Source: Paracoccaceae bacterium
GTDB lineage: Bacteria; Pseudomonadota; Alphaproteobacteria; Rhodobacterales; Rhodobacteraceae
Reading direction: 5' to 3'
DNA: 64,000 nt
Assembly (NCBI GenBank): GCA_024742405.1
Contig: JANSYP010000008.1
Span: 103,106-167,105, forward strand
Every line of letters begins with the position of its first letter. Positions within the stretch are counted from its first letter, which is position 1. This document shows, piece after piece, positions 17,787 to 27,029 of the stretch. Both the position numbers and the translations under genes were made by a program. The notes below the pieces were generated by a model. It was not told where the DNA came from and did no database searches. It saw nothing but the letters and a program-made list of their open reading frames with translations.

Positions 17787-17916
17787 TTGCGCCCCGTTGA
17801 GTTGAAGCAAGACACGCTGCTTTGGGATCGCCGCGATCTCGACCTCTGGATTGAAAATGTGAAGTCAGTGTCCGTCACAGACACGCGCGACACCATTCTG
17901 GACCGCCTTAGAGGAC
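17787..17916 (+). pseudogene. Remnant of an AlpA/excisionase-like DNA-binding gene
   Basis: One frame reads LLWDRRDLDLWIE and then DTILDRLRGRG. This is the C-terminal part typical of short helix-turn-helix proteins that sit directly before integrase genes in Rhodobacterales. The N-terminal helix-turn-helix is missing or out of frame. The integrase remnant follows immediately. The assignment rests on this partial match and context. Confidence 0.4.
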
Positions 17917-17920
17917 GCGG

Positions 17921-18880
17921 GTGCGGGTCAAAGGCTTTAAGGTTTTCGAGGACTGGAACGGTAAGCAACGCTGCCACCACTGCGAGACCGGCCACAAGGT
18001 TGACCTGACCCACGCGCCGATTGTTTAGCAGTATTCTTTGCAGAATGTGATACGATCCGCGACACGTCAATCCATGTGATCGACACGCCGCTGATTGCGG
18101 GAATCCACGACAAGGCCGCGAAGAAATTCGGTTGGCGGCGGGCGAATATGGTTCGCATTCTTCCGAGTGAGGTGTTTCGCTACAGCATTCCGAAAGGCCT
18201 GATCTCAGCCGATTTAGCGCAGAACGTTGTCCCCAAGCGCCGCCCGCGCGACCGCGCCTATGCCAACCGCCGCTGGATCATCGAGGAACGAGACACAGTC
18301 TTGGGGTCGGCCAGGCCTCATGTCCGAGTGGCGCTTGCTTTAATGATGAACACCGGCCTCGATCCATCCGACACCCTACGCTTGCGCAAGGATCAGGTTG
18401 ATGACGGCACGATCGGGGGAGTGCGGGGCAAGACACGGGAAGACGTCGCGATTCCAGTCAGTCCGACCCTGCAAGCCGCGCTTGACCGCATGCCCAACCA
18501 CGACGCCGAGACGGTGCTGTCCAATTCGCGCGGAGAGGCTTGGACTTACAACGGCTTCTCAACTGTCTGGCACCGTTTCAAATCCACCCTAGAGAAAAGG
18601 CCTCATCGAAAAAGTCCTGCCCCTCAAGGGCTTGCGGAACATGATCGCCACGACATTTCGCGAAGCGGGCCTGGGTGAACGCCGCATCGCGGGCCTTTGG
18701 GGACAGAAAACACCGTCCATGGCGCGGCACTCTTCACAGTCAGCGAACCTTGCCGACAAGAACCGCGAGACCATTGCCACACTGGAAGAAGAGAACCGAA
18801 GGCGTGCCGAAACTGTCAAACTTCGCAGAAAAGCGTCAAACCTGACCGAAACCAGGATCAGTCATGAGCAGAAAACATAA
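17921..18880 (+). pseudogene. Tyrosine recombinase (phage/island integrase), frameshifted and internally deleted
   Basis: The N-terminus (17921-18028: VRVKGFKVFEDWNGKQR..., basic and Cys/His-rich) ends at TAG and continues in another frame near 18031 as VFFAECDTIRD. Part of the core-binding domain is then missing. The catalytic domain follows (LALMMNTGLDPSDTLRL has the integrase box-I layout, although the expected Arg is not clear). At 18595-18598 one extra A in an A-run shifts the frame, and the last part (LKGLRNMIATTFREAGLGERRI, LWGQKTPSMARH) is read from the next frame. The usual Tyr after MARH is Ser (MARHSSQ). The gene is dead. It ends 18 bp from the 3' end of tRNA-Phe, the usual attachment site for such elements. 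Confidence 0.82.
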
Positions 18881-18898
18881 TCATATCAGTTTTTTGTA

Positions 18899-18973
18899 TG
18901 GTGCCCGGGGGCGGAATCGAACCACCGACACGAGGATTTTCAATCCACTGCTCTACCCCTGAGCTACCCGGGC
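18899..18973 (-). tRNA. tRNA-Phe (anticodon GAA)
   Basis: A 75-nt cloverleaf read on the minus strand: acceptor GCCCGGG pairs with CCCGGGC, D-arm AGCTCAGGGGTAGAGC, anticodon loop TTGAAAA with GAA, T-arm with GGTTCGATTCC, discriminator A and an encoded CCA. It lies downstream of infA-maf-RNase-yacG. The 3' end faces the dead integrase. Confidence 0.95.
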
Positions 18974-19033
18974 CTCGGGTAAGCGGTTGGCCCGCTCGGG
19001 TCGCGGTGTCTTAGTCGAGGGGTGAGGGGGTGT

Positions 19034-19207
19034 CTAGGGCCGATTTTTGTGTGCATCGGCTTCTGCCTCACTGTCGTCGGAAGTGTCTTCTGCGGGCACA
19101 CGGTAGCTCTCGTTCAGCCAGTGGCCGAGATCGACTTCGGCGCAGCGCTTTGAGCAAAATGGCCGGAAGGCATGGACCGTTTTGCGGCGACAGATCGGGC
19201 AGGTCAT
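19034..19207 (-). CDS. yacG: DNA gyrase inhibitor YacG (zinc-binding)
   Basis: A 57-residue protein with four zinc-binding cysteines (Cys3, Cys6, Cys18, Cys22 in CPIC and CSKRC). The conserved DLGHWLNESYRVP follows, then an acidic tail. YacG binds GyrB and blocks DNA binding by gyrase. The start overlaps the stop of the RNase gene (ATGA). Although short, the match is complete. Confidence 0.93.
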   Translation of the reverse strand: MTCPICRRKTVHAFRPFCSKRCAEVDLGHWLNESYRVPAEDTSDDSEAEADAHKNRP

Positions 19208-20232
19208 CGCAGGGCCTCCGCCAATGGAAAACGTTCGCGTTTGCGTTGTAGCTCGAAATGGCCCAGCGGTGTCCAGCCGACAAGGGTCGTGTCCACGAGA
19301 TCTGTGCGAAAGGCCGCGCGCAGAGCGGTTTCCACCTGGCGGCGATCCTTTTTTGGCGCGGGTGCGAAGTCCACGGTGATCTGCCCCCCCAGTCCGCGGA
19401 GGCGGAGGGCTGTGGGCAGGGCCCGTGCGGCGGCGATGTTCGCCTTCAGCCCGGCCGCCGGGCTGCCATCGGGCCCGGTGTTGACATCGACCGCGATCAA
19501 CGCGCGGGTTGGCTCGATCACAAGCCCGGCCCCACCGGCAAGGGGCACATCCGGCATACGCAGCGCTTCGATCCGGTCGAGCAGGTCCAACTCTGCAAAA
19601 GCCGCGTCGCCTTCGATCAAATCGTCGGCGTCGGTCCAGTCTCGCCAAGCCAGCGTGGCAGGGTCTGGCCCGTCGAGCAGCAATTCGGGTGCTGTGCCGT
19701 TGTCAGCCGTCACCGCAAGTGCCGTTTCCGAGGTGGCCGCGAGGTCGGCGGCAATCTCGGCATCCTGCGCCGTTTCCGCGGCGGAACGCAGGATCGCGCC
19801 GGAACCGTCGGGCAGGCCGGCCTCGTGGGCCAGAAGTTGGAGCGTGTCTCGCCGCGCCTCGTCGCGGATCGAACGCGAAATGTTGAGCCCGGGGGCGCCG
19901 GGACTGACGATGCAATACCGGCTTTTGAACAGGATGCGACGGGTGACAGGCACGGCCTTGCCCGGTTCGGAAAATCCGGTGACCTGCACCAGAAACCGCT
20001 CGCCCGGGCGTATCCCCTTGGCGTCGCGCAAAAAACCGCGGCCGCCCGGCCAGGAGACAAAAACGCCGCCCAGTCCCTTGAGCGGGCGCTCTGCCTGGGC
20101 CCGGTAGATCGCCTCCGGCAGCGGCACATCGTCAGGCGGCGCCACGAGAAGATCCACAAGTGCGCCGTCCAGCAGCCGCACGGCTGCGGGCCGACCCTGG
20201 AGTGCGCCGACGACGATCTGTGCGCCCTTCAT
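19204..20232 (-). CDS. Short ribonuclease E/G family protein
   Basis: A 342-residue protein of the RNase E/G catalytic family. The metal-binding Asp lies in LIAVDVNTG and the second acidic position in [11 protein letters not shown]. An S1-like region is visible at [21 protein letters not shown]. It is much shorter than RNase G (about 490) or RNase E and lacks the CPxCxGxG zinc link that joins monomers and the RNase E scaffold. Such short forms sit next to maf and yacG in many Alphaproteobacteria. The true RNA target is not known. Both ends overlap neighbours by 4 bp (ATGA). Confidence 0.85.
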   Translation of the reverse strand: MKGAQIVVGALQGRPAAVRLLDGALVDLLVAPPDDVPLPEAIYRAQAERPLKGLGGVFVSWPGGRGFLRDAKGIRPGERFLVQVTGFSEPGKAVPVTRRILFKSRYCIVSPGAPGLNISRSIRDEARRDTLQLLAHEAGLPDGSGAILRSAAETAQDAEIAADLAATSETALAVTADNGTAPELLLDGPDPATLAWRDWTDADDLIEGDAAFAELDLLDRIEALRMPDVPLAGGAGLVIEPTRALIAVDVNTGPDGSPAAGLKANIAAARALPTALRLRGLGGQITVDFAPAPKKDRRQVETALRAAFRTDLVDTTLVGWTPLGHFELQRKRERFPLAEALR

Positions 20233-20837
20233 TCGGCCAATGTCCCGATCCGGACCCCGGCCGCCCGCAGGAGACCCGAGGTCTCCGACAGCGGCAGGCC
20301 CACGATGCCGGTGAAAGACCCTCTGATCCACGGGCAGAATGCGCCCGCCGGCCCCTGTATCCCGTAGCCGCCAGCCTTTCCGCGCCAGTCGCCGCTATCG
20401 AGGTAGTGTTCGCGTTCGACCTGCAGAATCTGGCGCATCCGCACGATGCTGATGACGATCTTCTGGCGTATCCGTTCGGGGGTGGCGACGGTGACGGCGG
20501 TGATCACGCGGTGGCGGCGTCCCGACAGCGCGGTTAGAAACGCGGCTGCCTCGGATCGGTCCGCAGGTTTTCCAAGGATTCGGCGGCCAAGCGCGACCGT
20601 CGTGTCCGCGCAAAGCACAACCTCGCCCGGCCCGGCGCCGATGGCTTCTGCCTTTTGGCGCGACACCCGGGCACAATAGGTGCGCGCGCTCTCACCTACG
20701 GCCTCGGACTCGTCTATATCGGCCGGTCGGATCGCATGCGGCACAATCCCGAGTTGCGCCAGCAACTCCAGCCGGCGCGGGCTGGCCGAACCGAGGATCA
20801 GCCGCGGCCCGGCTTGGCGCGCGGGGCCGCCATCCAT
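20229..20837 (-). CDS. maf: Maf family nucleoside triphosphate pyrophosphatase
   Basis: The 202-residue protein has the Maf motif [10 protein letters not shown] near the N-terminus, the Glu in DIDESE, the SRQKAEA helix and the catalytic Asp in [11 protein letters not shown]. These enzymes cut dTTP, UTP or modified nucleotides to monophosphates and are thought to clean the pool or affect septum formation. [10 protein letters not shown] matches the conserved C-terminal loop. It starts 7 bp after infA and ends overlapping the RNase gene. Confidence 0.92.
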   Translation of the reverse strand: MDGGPARQAGPRLILGSASPRRLELLAQLGIVPHAIRPADIDESEAVGESARTYCARVSRQKAEAIGAGPGEVVLCADTTVALGRRILGKPADRSEAAAFLTALSGRRHRVITAVTVATPERIRQKIVISIVRMRQILQVEREHYLDSGDWRGKAGGYGIQGPAGAFCPWIRGSFTGIVGLPLSETSGLLRAAGVRIGTLAE

Positions 20838-20844
20838 CGCAGGT

Positions 20845-21063
20845 TTACTTGAAACGATAGTTGATCCGGCCCTTGGTCAGGTCATAGGGGGTCATCTCGA
20901 CCTGTACCTTGTCCCCTGCCAGAACGCGGATGCGGTTCTTGCGCATCTTTCCTGCCGTGTGTGCGATGATCTCATGGCCGTTTTCGAGCTCGACCCGGAA
21001 CGTCGCATTTGGCAGGAGTTCCTTCACGACACCGGGGAATTCGAGCATCTCTTCCTTGGCCAT
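20845..21063 (-). CDS. infA: Translation initiation factor IF-1
   Basis: The 72-residue S1-like OB-fold protein has the standard start [19 protein letters not shown] and end [13 protein letters not shown]-1 binds the ribosomal A site with IF-2 and IF-3. The ATG at 21063 has TGGAG seven bases upstream; a longer in-frame start at 21126 is not supported. It leads the infA-maf-RNase-yacG operon. Confidence 0.97.
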   Translation of the reverse strand: MAKEEMLEFPGVVKELLPNATFRVELENGHEIIAHTAGKMRKNRIRVLAGDKVQVEMTPYDLTKGRINYRFK

Positions 21064-21133
21064 GGTCACTCCATATTTCGTTAACATTGACCGCCGGATC
21101 CGACGGTGGCGGTTAAATGCGCCCATTGGCCCT

Positions 21134-22042
21134 TCATTTCAAGGGCGCATTGGGGTCAAGCGTCCTAATTGCGTCGCCAAGGGCACAACGCGCGCTCTCC
21201 GGCCAGTGGCGGCGCGGCGCCACGGCGCCCTGACTGCGGCTATGTTGCAGCGTCGCCGGATCGACCTGCGCCACCACCCAGCCCGCTCCGTTGGGCGCTC
21301 CGTCGCCCAGGATACCGTCGTCGGGAAAACCCAGATCAGGCGGGGCGAACACACCGGCCTGCCCCTCATTCACGTCGATCAACGGGCAGGCAGGGTCACC
21401 TCCCAAAAGCGGCGCGTGGCAGGTGATGCACTGGCCCTCGAGTGCGCGGGCCCGTGCCGACAGTCGAACACGGACCTGGCCGGCAAGGCTGTCGGTGCAC
21501 GCCGGAACAGCAAGTATATCGGCGTCAAGCTGCCGGGCCAGCAGCGGGAATTCGCAATCATAGCAGATCAGGACGCCGAGAATGCCGAAGGGCGTTTCGA
21601 ACCGGTGCAGCCGGGTTCCGGCGTACAGCGGGGTGTTCTGACGCTCCCACGGGGTCAGGATGCACTTGTCCTGCCACCCCAGCAGCCCATCCGGCCCGAC
21701 GATGTACGCGCGATTGACGTAGCTTGCGCCCTCCTGCACCGGCAGGCTGCCTGCCACGACATGCACGCGGTGACGATGCGCCAGATGCACGACCAGGTCT
21801 CGGTAGGCTCCGGCCTGCGCCGCGCTGCGCGCGAAATCGGCCTTGGTCTGTGCAGCGTCATCGGCCAGCGGCTCGGCCGGGGCCGCGGCAAGCGCGGCTT
21901 CGATCCCGGCATATTCGGGAAAAACTGCCAGATCGGCGCCATGCTCTGCGGCATCCGACAGCCAAGCGTCGAGCTTCGCTTCCAGCGCCTCAAGCCCGGG
22001 AAGCCGCTCGGCCGGATAGGCGGCCACGGCGAGGCGCGTCAC
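21134..22042 (-). CDS. Carbon-nitrogen hydrolase (nitrilase superfamily amidase)
   Basis: The 302-residue enzyme carries the Glu-Lys-Cys triad of the superfamily: Glu43 (FPEYAG), Lys126 (DKCILTPWE) and Cys160 (LICYDCEFP). It hydrolyses an amide or nitrile; the branch (aliphatic amidase, omega-amidase, N-carbamoyl amidase) cannot be settled from motifs alone. The start overlaps the GNAT gene stop (ATGA), so the two are coupled. A short inverted repeat (GCCCTT/AAGGGC) overlaps its stop codon. Confidence 0.88.
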   Translation of the reverse strand: MTRLAVAAYPAERLPGLEALEAKLDAWLSDAAEHGADLAVFPEYAGIEAALAAAPAEPLADDAAQTKADFARSAAQAGAYRDLVVHLAHRHRVHVVAGSLPVQEGASYVNRAYIVGPDGLLGWQDKCILTPWERQNTPLYAGTRLHRFETPFGILGVLICYDCEFPLLARQLDADILAVPACTDSLAGQVRVRLSARARALEGQCITCHAPLLGGDPACPLIDVNEGQAGVFAPPDLGFPDDGILGDGAPNGAGWVVAQVDPATLQHSRSQGAVAPRRHWPESARCALGDAIRTLDPNAPLK

Positions 22043-22626
22043 AGCGGTCGCATCCAGACCGCAAACTCTTTGCTGGTTTCACCCGGTGTGCCCACGTCCT
22101 TCCACGCGATCGACAGGCGGGCTCCGGGCAGGGGTGCGTAGCCGCGCTTGCGCCAGAACGGCTCCAGCGAACGGTGGACGACGGGGCGTCTCGGGTCGTC
22201 CGCTGCGCGGATGACAGCCGCAAAGAGCGTGGCCGAAAACCCTGCGCGGCGTGCGGCCTCCTCGCGCAGATCGAAAAAGCGTCCGCCGGCGCCCCGGCCG
22301 CGATACTCGGGCAGAAGCACGCTTTCGGCACAATAGTAGATCCTGCTGCGATCCGGGGCCGCGTCCGGCAAAATGAGATGCTTTGCATCGCCATGGGCCT
22401 CGAGCGGCAACCCGCTGGAGGCGCCGACGATGCGGCCGCCGTCGCGCGCGGCGACCAGGGTTGCGGCGGGGTCATCGGCATAGCCACGCAGGTATCGTTC
22501 CTCATAGGCGGCATCGCCGTCATAGAGATAGGGCCAGGCGCGGAAGACCTCGATCCGCAGCCGTGCGAGATCCTGAAGAGCGTTGGCAATCTCGGAACCG
22601 GCGAGCGCACGTACCTCCAGCGGCAT
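22039..22626 (-). CDS. GNAT family N-acetyltransferase
   Basis: The 195-residue protein has a GNAT fold. The acetyl-CoA pyrophosphate-binding loop is seen in LLPEYRGRGAGGRFFD (motif A, Q/RxxGxG/A), preceded by the strand VGASSGLPLEA. The C-terminal RKRGYAPLPGARLSIAWKD is typical of a subfamily found beside nitrilase-type amidases. The substrate is unknown. It is coupled to the amidase by an ATGA overlap, which suggests linked acyl/amide chemistry on one compound. Confidence 0.85.
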   Translation of the reverse strand: MPLEVRALAGSEIANALQDLARLRIEVFRAWPYLYDGDAAYEERYLRGYADDPAATLVAARDGGRIVGASSGLPLEAHGDAKHLILPDAAPDRSRIYYCAESVLLPEYRGRGAGGRFFDLREEAARRAGFSATLFAAVIRAADDPRRPVVHRSLEPFWRKRGYAPLPGARLSIAWKDVGTPGETSKEFAVWMRPL

Positions 22627-22628
22627 GG

Positions 22629-23090
22629 TCAGCCGTCCGTCATTGCGCAGACCAGGGTAAAAAGCCGCCGTGCGGTATCCTCGTCCATTTCGGCTTTGCC
22701 TTCCAGCTTCTCCGACAGCACGCGCGCGCCCTCGCGATGGATGTCGCGCCGCGCTTCGTCGAGCGCTTCGATCCGGGCGGGGGGCTCGGTCTTCACGGCG
22801 TCGTAGTAGCTGGCGCAGATCTGGGCGTAGTCCTTCACGATCTGGCGCAACCCGCCCAGCGTGATCTGAAAGCTTTCCGCATCACCGCTGCCATCGGGCT
22901 GCAGATCGAAGCTCAGCCGGCCCGCGTCCCGGCGCAGGGTCAGGCGAAACGGACCTTGGCCGCCGCTGGGCAGCGCAAAGCTGTTGTCTTCGAGCAAATC
23001 GAACACCGCGGTCCGCTGCTCCTGTTCGACCTCGGGCGGTGGCGCTGACTTGCTGCCACAGTCGATGATGATATCGCTCAGCCGGCTCAT
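22629..23090 (-). CDS. UPF0262 family protein
   Basis: The 153-residue protein matches the alphaproteobacterial UPF0262 family, which lies almost always next to hisD. Conserved parts are FRLTLRRD, the helix LRQIVKDYAQICASYYDA and RIEALDEARRDIHREGA. No enzymatic motif is visible and the function is unknown. The start overlaps the hisD stop (ATGA). Confidence 0.88.
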   Translation of the reverse strand: MSRLSDIIIDCGSKSAPPPEVEQEQRTAVFDLLEDNSFALPSGGQGPFRLTLRRDAGRLSFDLQPDGSGDAESFQITLGGLRQIVKDYAQICASYYDAVKTEPPARIEALDEARRDIHREGARVLSEKLEGKAEMDEDTARRLFTLVCAMTDG

Positions 23091-24400
23091 TCGGCGGCCT
23101 TGCGATTGAGCCGGTCGAGACGCAGGCCGATTGACAGCGCATGTGCCTGCAGGCTCTCGGACGTCGCCAGCGTTTCTGCCGCCGGGCCGATGGCCGCCAG
23201 TGCTTCGGGCGTCATGCGAGCCAGCGTGGTGCGTTTCATGAAATCAAGCACGGACAACCCGGACGAGAACCGCGCCGAGCGTGCAGTGGGCAGCACATGG
23301 TTGGGTCCGCCGACGTAATCGCCGATCGCTTCCGGCGTCCAAGATCCGAGAAAGACGGCACCGGCATGACGGACGCGGTTGGCCAGGGCCTCGGGGTCAG
23401 CCACACAGATTTCCAGATGTTCCGGCGCGATCCGGTCGGCCAGCGCTACAGCCTCGTTCATGTCGCGCACCATGATCACGGCACCGAAGTCGCGCCAGCT
23501 CGCCCCGGCGATCACGCGTCGCTCCAGTGTCTTCAACCGGACCTCGACGGCGTTGATCACCGCTTGGCCGAAACCGGCATCGTCGGTGATCAGAATGGAC
23601 TGGGCGCTTTCGTCATGCTCGGCCTGGCTAAGCAGATCGACTGCGACCCAATCGGGGTCATTGTCCCTGTCGGCAATCACCAGGATCTCGGAGGGGCCCG
23701 CGATCATGTCGATACCGACCTTGCCGAACACCCGTCGCTTGGCCGCGGCGACATAGGCGTTGCCGGGGCCGGTGATCTTGTCCACCGGCGCGATCGTCTC
23801 GGTGCCATAGGCCAGCGCCGCAATCGCCTGGGCTCCTCCGATGCGATAGACCGTGTCGACGCCCGACAGCCGCGCGGCCAGCAACACCAGCGGATTGACG
23901 GCCCCGTCCGGTGTCGGGGCGCAGATGACCAGCCGCTCGACGCCGGCCACACGCGCGGGAATGGCGTTCATCAGGACCGATGAGGGGTAGGATGCGAGGC
24001 CACCCGGCACATAGAGGCCGGCCGCGGAGACCGCTGTCCAACGCCAGCCGAGCTGCGCGCCCGTTTCTTCGGTCCACTGAGCGTCTTCGGGCAACTGGCG
24101 TTCGTGGTAGGATCGGATGCGCTCGGCGGCGGTCTCAAGCGCCAAGCGCTCGGTCGTGGGCACGCGCGCGCATGCGTCGTCGATCTCTTCGGCTGTGAAC
24201 GCAAGCGTTTGCGGAGTCAGTGCCAGCCGGTCGAACCGGTCTGTCAGCGCGATCACCGCGTCGTCACCACGGGCTCGCACATCCGCGATGATTCCGGCCA
24301 CCGTGTCGTCCACATCCGGCGCATCCTCGCGCTTGGCCGAAAGCAGCGCGGCAAAGCGCTCTTCGAAACCGGGATCGGATGTGCTCAGCAGGTGGGCCAT
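23087..24400 (-). CDS. hisD: Histidinol dehydrogenase
   Basis: HisD carries out the last two oxidations of histidine synthesis, from histidinol to histidine, using NAD and zinc. The 437-residue protein has the signature IDMIAGPSEILVIAD, the SQAEHDESAQ stretch with zinc ligands, and catalytic Glu-His in APEHLEIC. It has an AAGGAGC ribosome site and leads a short unit with UPF0262, GNAT and amidase. Confidence 0.96.
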   Translation of the reverse strand: MAHLLSTSDPGFEERFAALLSAKREDAPDVDDTVAGIIADVRARGDDAVIALTDRFDRLALTPQTLAFTAEEIDDACARVPTTERLALETAAERIRSYHERQLPEDAQWTEETGAQLGWRWTAVSAAGLYVPGGLASYPSSVLMNAIPARVAGVERLVICAPTPDGAVNPLVLLAARLSGVDTVYRIGGAQAIAALAYGTETIAPVDKITGPGNAYVAAAKRRVFGKVGIDMIAGPSEILVIADRDNDPDWVAVDLLSQAEHDESAQSILITDDAGFGQAVINAVEVRLKTLERRVIAGASWRDFGAVIMVRDMNEAVALADRIAPEHLEICVADPEALANRVRHAGAVFLGSWTPEAIGDYVGGPNHVLPTARSARFSSGLSVLDFMKRTTLARMTPEALAAIGPAAETLATSESLQAHALSIGLRLDRLNRKAAE

Positions 24401-24497
24401 GCAATGCTCCTTCTGCCCGGGGACTTACCGGTTCGCACGCCCGCGCTCAAGCAAGCCATATGGCTTAATCGGGATCGGACGATCACCGCTGGGCACT

Positions 24498-24977
24498 TTA
24501 CTCGGAGTGGTGCGGGGCCTGGCCCGAGGGCGCAATATAAGGCCGTGTGACATCCTTCAGCGTCACATCCAGACATTCCACGTTCAAACGCACCGCACCA
24601 TCGCCGGCAAAAGTCAGCTCGACTTGCCCTGCGGGAGCATCGGATGCTTCGAAGGTGAGCGTCAGCAGCGACAGGATGGTCTCCGCGTCCTTGCGGTCGA
24701 TCCCCTGGGAGGCGACGGCTTTGACATCGTCAAACACCAGAACCGCCTGAACCCGCTCGTATTGGCGTTTGCCAAGTTCCGCAGCGGCACGGTCTTCCCA
24801 GCGGAACCGGTTGAGCAGCAGTGCAAACCGCTGCCGGACGGGGTCCCACGACAGTTCTGTCGCGGGCAGAACGGCATCCTGAACGAGGGCTGCGATCACC
24901 GACAGGTCTTCCGGATCCGTCGCGACAAGTCTTAGAGGGTCGTCCTGGCCGTCCTCGAACCGGGCATCGTCGGTCAA
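24498..24977 (-). CDS. DUF2948 family protein
   Basis: This is a 159-residue protein of the DUF2948 family, typically found between murA and hisD in Rhodobacterales. It has the family stretches [24 protein letters not shown] and [14 protein letters not shown]. The function is unknown. I place the start at a TTG (24977) that shares TTGA with the murA stop and has GAAAGGG upstream; an ATG at 25007 would overlap murA by 34 bp. Translational coupling to murA is likely. Confidence 0.8.
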   Translation of the reverse strand: MTDDARFEDGQDDPLRLVATDPEDLSVIAALVQDAVLPATELSWDPVRQRFALLLNRFRWEDRAAAELGKRQYERVQAVLVFDDVKAVASQGIDRKDAETILSLLTLTFEASDAPAGQVELTFAGDGAVRLNVECLDVTLKDVTRPYIAPSGQAPHHSE

Positions 24978-26254
24978 GCGGAAACCCTTTCGATCTTGGC
25001 GCCGCATGCGCGCAGCTTCTCTTCGACGCGTTCGTAGCCGCGGTCAAGATGGTAGACGCGCCGGACGATGGAGTCGCCCTCGGCGGCAAGCGCTGCAAGG
25101 ATCAGCGACACCGAAGCGCGCAGATCGGTGGCCATCACCGGCGCGCCGCGAAGCTTGTTGACTCCGGTCACGGTGGCGACGCCGCCATGCACGTCGATAT
25201 CGGCCCCCATGCGCATCAGCTCGGGCGCATGCATGAAGCGGTTTTCGAAGATCCGCTCTTCCAGACGGCTGGTGCCATCCGCGGTGCACATCAGCGCCAT
25301 CATTTGCGCCTGGAGATCCGTCGGAAAGCCCGGGAAAGGGGCGGTGGTCACATCCACGGCCCCGACATGTCCGTTGCGGCGCACGACACGCAGGCCAGCG
25401 GCGGTTTCTTCCACCGAGATCCCGGCCTCGTCGAGCTTCTCGACGAAGGACGACACCAGATCGAGCCGCCCGCCGACCAGTTCAACATCGCCTCCGGTAA
25501 TCGCCGGGGCCAGCATGTAGGTGCCCAGTTCGATCCGGTCAGCAACCACGCTGTGGGTCGCGCCCCCGAGGCGGTCGACACCTTCGATTTCAATCTCGGA
25601 CGTCCCATCCCCCGAGATCCGAGCGCCCATCGCGCGCAGACAGTCGGCAAGATCGACGATCTCGGGTTCGCGCGCGGCGTTGCGCAGCAGCGTGGTCCCG
25701 CGTGCCAGCGTTGCCGCCATCAGCAGGTTCTCGGTCGCGCCCACCGACACGAAGGGAAACTCCACGACCGCTCCGGTCAGACCGGACTTGGCCTCGGCAT
25801 GGACATAACCATCGCGCAGATCGAGCGTCGCGCCGAGCTTTTCCAGCCCCTTGAGGTGCAGATCCACCGGCCGGGCGCCGATCGCGCAACCGCCGGGCAG
25901 CGACACGACCGCCCGCCCCATCCGCGCCAGCAGCGGCCCAAGCACCAGGATCGAGGCGCGCATTTTGCGGACGATGTCATAGTCGGCTTTTAAATTGTCG
26001 ATCTCATGCGACGACAGCGCGATCACCTTGCCGTCCTGCAGCGCGGTGATCTCGGTCCCGAGCGACCGCAGCAGCACGGTCATCGTCTTGATGTCCGACA
26101 GCCGCGGCGCATTGGTCAGGGTCAGCGGCGCGTCGCTCAGAATCGTCGCCGGCATCAGCGCGAGACACGCGTTCTTGGCCCCGGCGATAGGGATTTGTCC
26201 CTTCAGCGGCCCGTTACCCGTGACGACGATGGAATCCACGATCTCAATCCCCAT
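24974..26254 (-). CDS. murA: UDP-N-acetylglucosamine 1-carboxyvinyltransferase
   Basis: MurA makes the first committed step of peptidoglycan synthesis, transferring enolpyruvate from PEP to UDP-GlcNAc. The 426-residue protein shows the N-terminal IAGAKNAC and the catalytic loop Cys at residue 123 ([11 protein letters not shown]), the residue attacked by fosfomycin. The ATG at 26254 has AGGA six bases upstream. The small basic protein gene overlaps its 5' end by 11 bp. Confidence 0.96.
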   Translation of the reverse strand: MGIEIVDSIVVTGNGPLKGQIPIAGAKNACLALMPATILSDAPLTLTNAPRLSDIKTMTVLLRSLGTEITALQDGKVIALSSHEIDNLKADYDIVRKMRASILVLGPLLARMGRAVVSLPGGCAIGARPVDLHLKGLEKLGATLDLRDGYVHAEAKSGLTGAVVEFPFVSVGATENLLMAATLARGTTLLRNAAREPEIVDLADCLRAMGARISGDGTSEIEIEGVDRLGGATHSVVADRIELGTYMLAPAITGGDVELVGGRLDLVSSFVEKLDEAGISVEETAAGLRVVRRNGHVGAVDVTTAPFPGFPTDLQAQMMALMCTADGTSRLEERIFENRFMHAPELMRMGADIDVHGGVATVTGVNKLRGAPVMATDLRASVSLILAALAAEGDSIVRRVYHLDRGYERVEEKLRACGAKIERVSA

Positions 26255-26387
26255 GACTGTCCTGCCCGCTCCGTGCCTTTGCCTGCTGCTTGCGCTTCTT
26301 GAGGTTTTCCTTCAGCGCCTGCTTCAGACGGTCTTTCCGTGTCGCAGGTGCCGGGGGTCGCGCAGGCTTGCCCTTGTTTTTGTCCAT
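26244..26387 (-). CDS. Small basic protein of unknown function upstream of murA
   Basis: A 47-residue, very lysine- and arginine-rich protein ([20 protein letters not shown] forms a probable amphipathic helix). Short proteins of this kind precede murA in related Alphaproteobacteria. The charge suggests nucleic-acid or ribosome contact, but nothing more can be said. The stop lies inside murA, so translation is probably coupled. Confidence 0.65.
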   Translation of the reverse strand: MDKNKGKPARPPAPATRKDRLKQALKENLKKRKQQAKARSGQDSHGD

Positions 26388-26504
26388 ATAGATGGTCCCT
26401 AACGGAGCAAGGTTACCCGGTCCAGAATGCCCTTGCACGATTGGGGTAGAGAGCGTATCAGCCCGGCCACACGTCGCGGCGGGGTTTGCCCCGCTACCGA
26501 CCCT

Positions 26505-26579
26505 GCCGCAGTAGCTCAGTGGTAGAGCGCACCCTTGGTAAGGGTGAGGTCGGGAGTTCAATCCTCCCCTGCGGCACCA
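26505..26579 (+). tRNA. tRNA-Thr (anticodon GGT)
   Basis: A 75-nt cloverleaf: acceptor GCCGCAG pairs with CTGCGGC, D-arm AGCTCAGTGGTAGAGC, anticodon loop TTGGTAA with GGT, T-arm GAGTTCAATCC, discriminator A and encoded CCA. It is the last core gene before the accessory region. Confidence 0.95.
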
Positions 26580-27029
26580 TGCTCTCACTCAATCCGCATA
26601 TCTCTCCTTTGGTGTTGAAATAGCGTCCGAATCTGGGGCTGCGTCGTTTCTTGCTACGGGCAGACAAAGGCTTTCCAGAGGCAGGTCCACACACGGTTTT
26701 GCGCACCGAATGCACGCAGCCTTACGAAACCTTGCGGACAGTAAGGGCTCTATTGAGGCCGGCCGAAAAAACCCGCTTGGTGTCTTTTCTGAGGGACAGG
26801 ATGCTTCCCGCAGCCGCCGTGCTCGGCGACGCGAGGCTCCTGAATGGGCTCTAGAGAGAGGTGACTGAGCAGGCCGCGGTGACTCTCCTCGAGGCGCGAA
26901 GATTCTTTTGTCAGCTTTGGGTGTCCACAGAGGCGGATTTGTAACCATTGCACGGCGCAACAAACTGGCGGACTCTACGCTTGGCAGATGTCAGCCCGTG
27001 TCAATCTTGGGACGCCCGCCGCCGGTGGA
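26580..27029. other. 450-bp region downstream of tRNA-Thr without a supportable gene
   Basis: Open frames here (one of about 120 codons on the minus strand) are rich in Arg, Ser and Pro and have no credible start or family resemblance. I see no integrase remnant and no repeated tRNA 3' end. The right end is the 3' side of a membrane-protein gene. Confidence 0.5.

Noticed and set aside
21129-21146. GCCCTT/AAGGGC inverted repeat as terminator of the amidase gene
   Set aside because: Only six pairs, overlaps the stop codon and has no T-run; too weak to list as a site.
26589-26963. Minus-strand frame of 124 codons after tRNA-Thr
   Set aside because: No ribosome site and Arg/Ser/Pro-rich composition; no family match.
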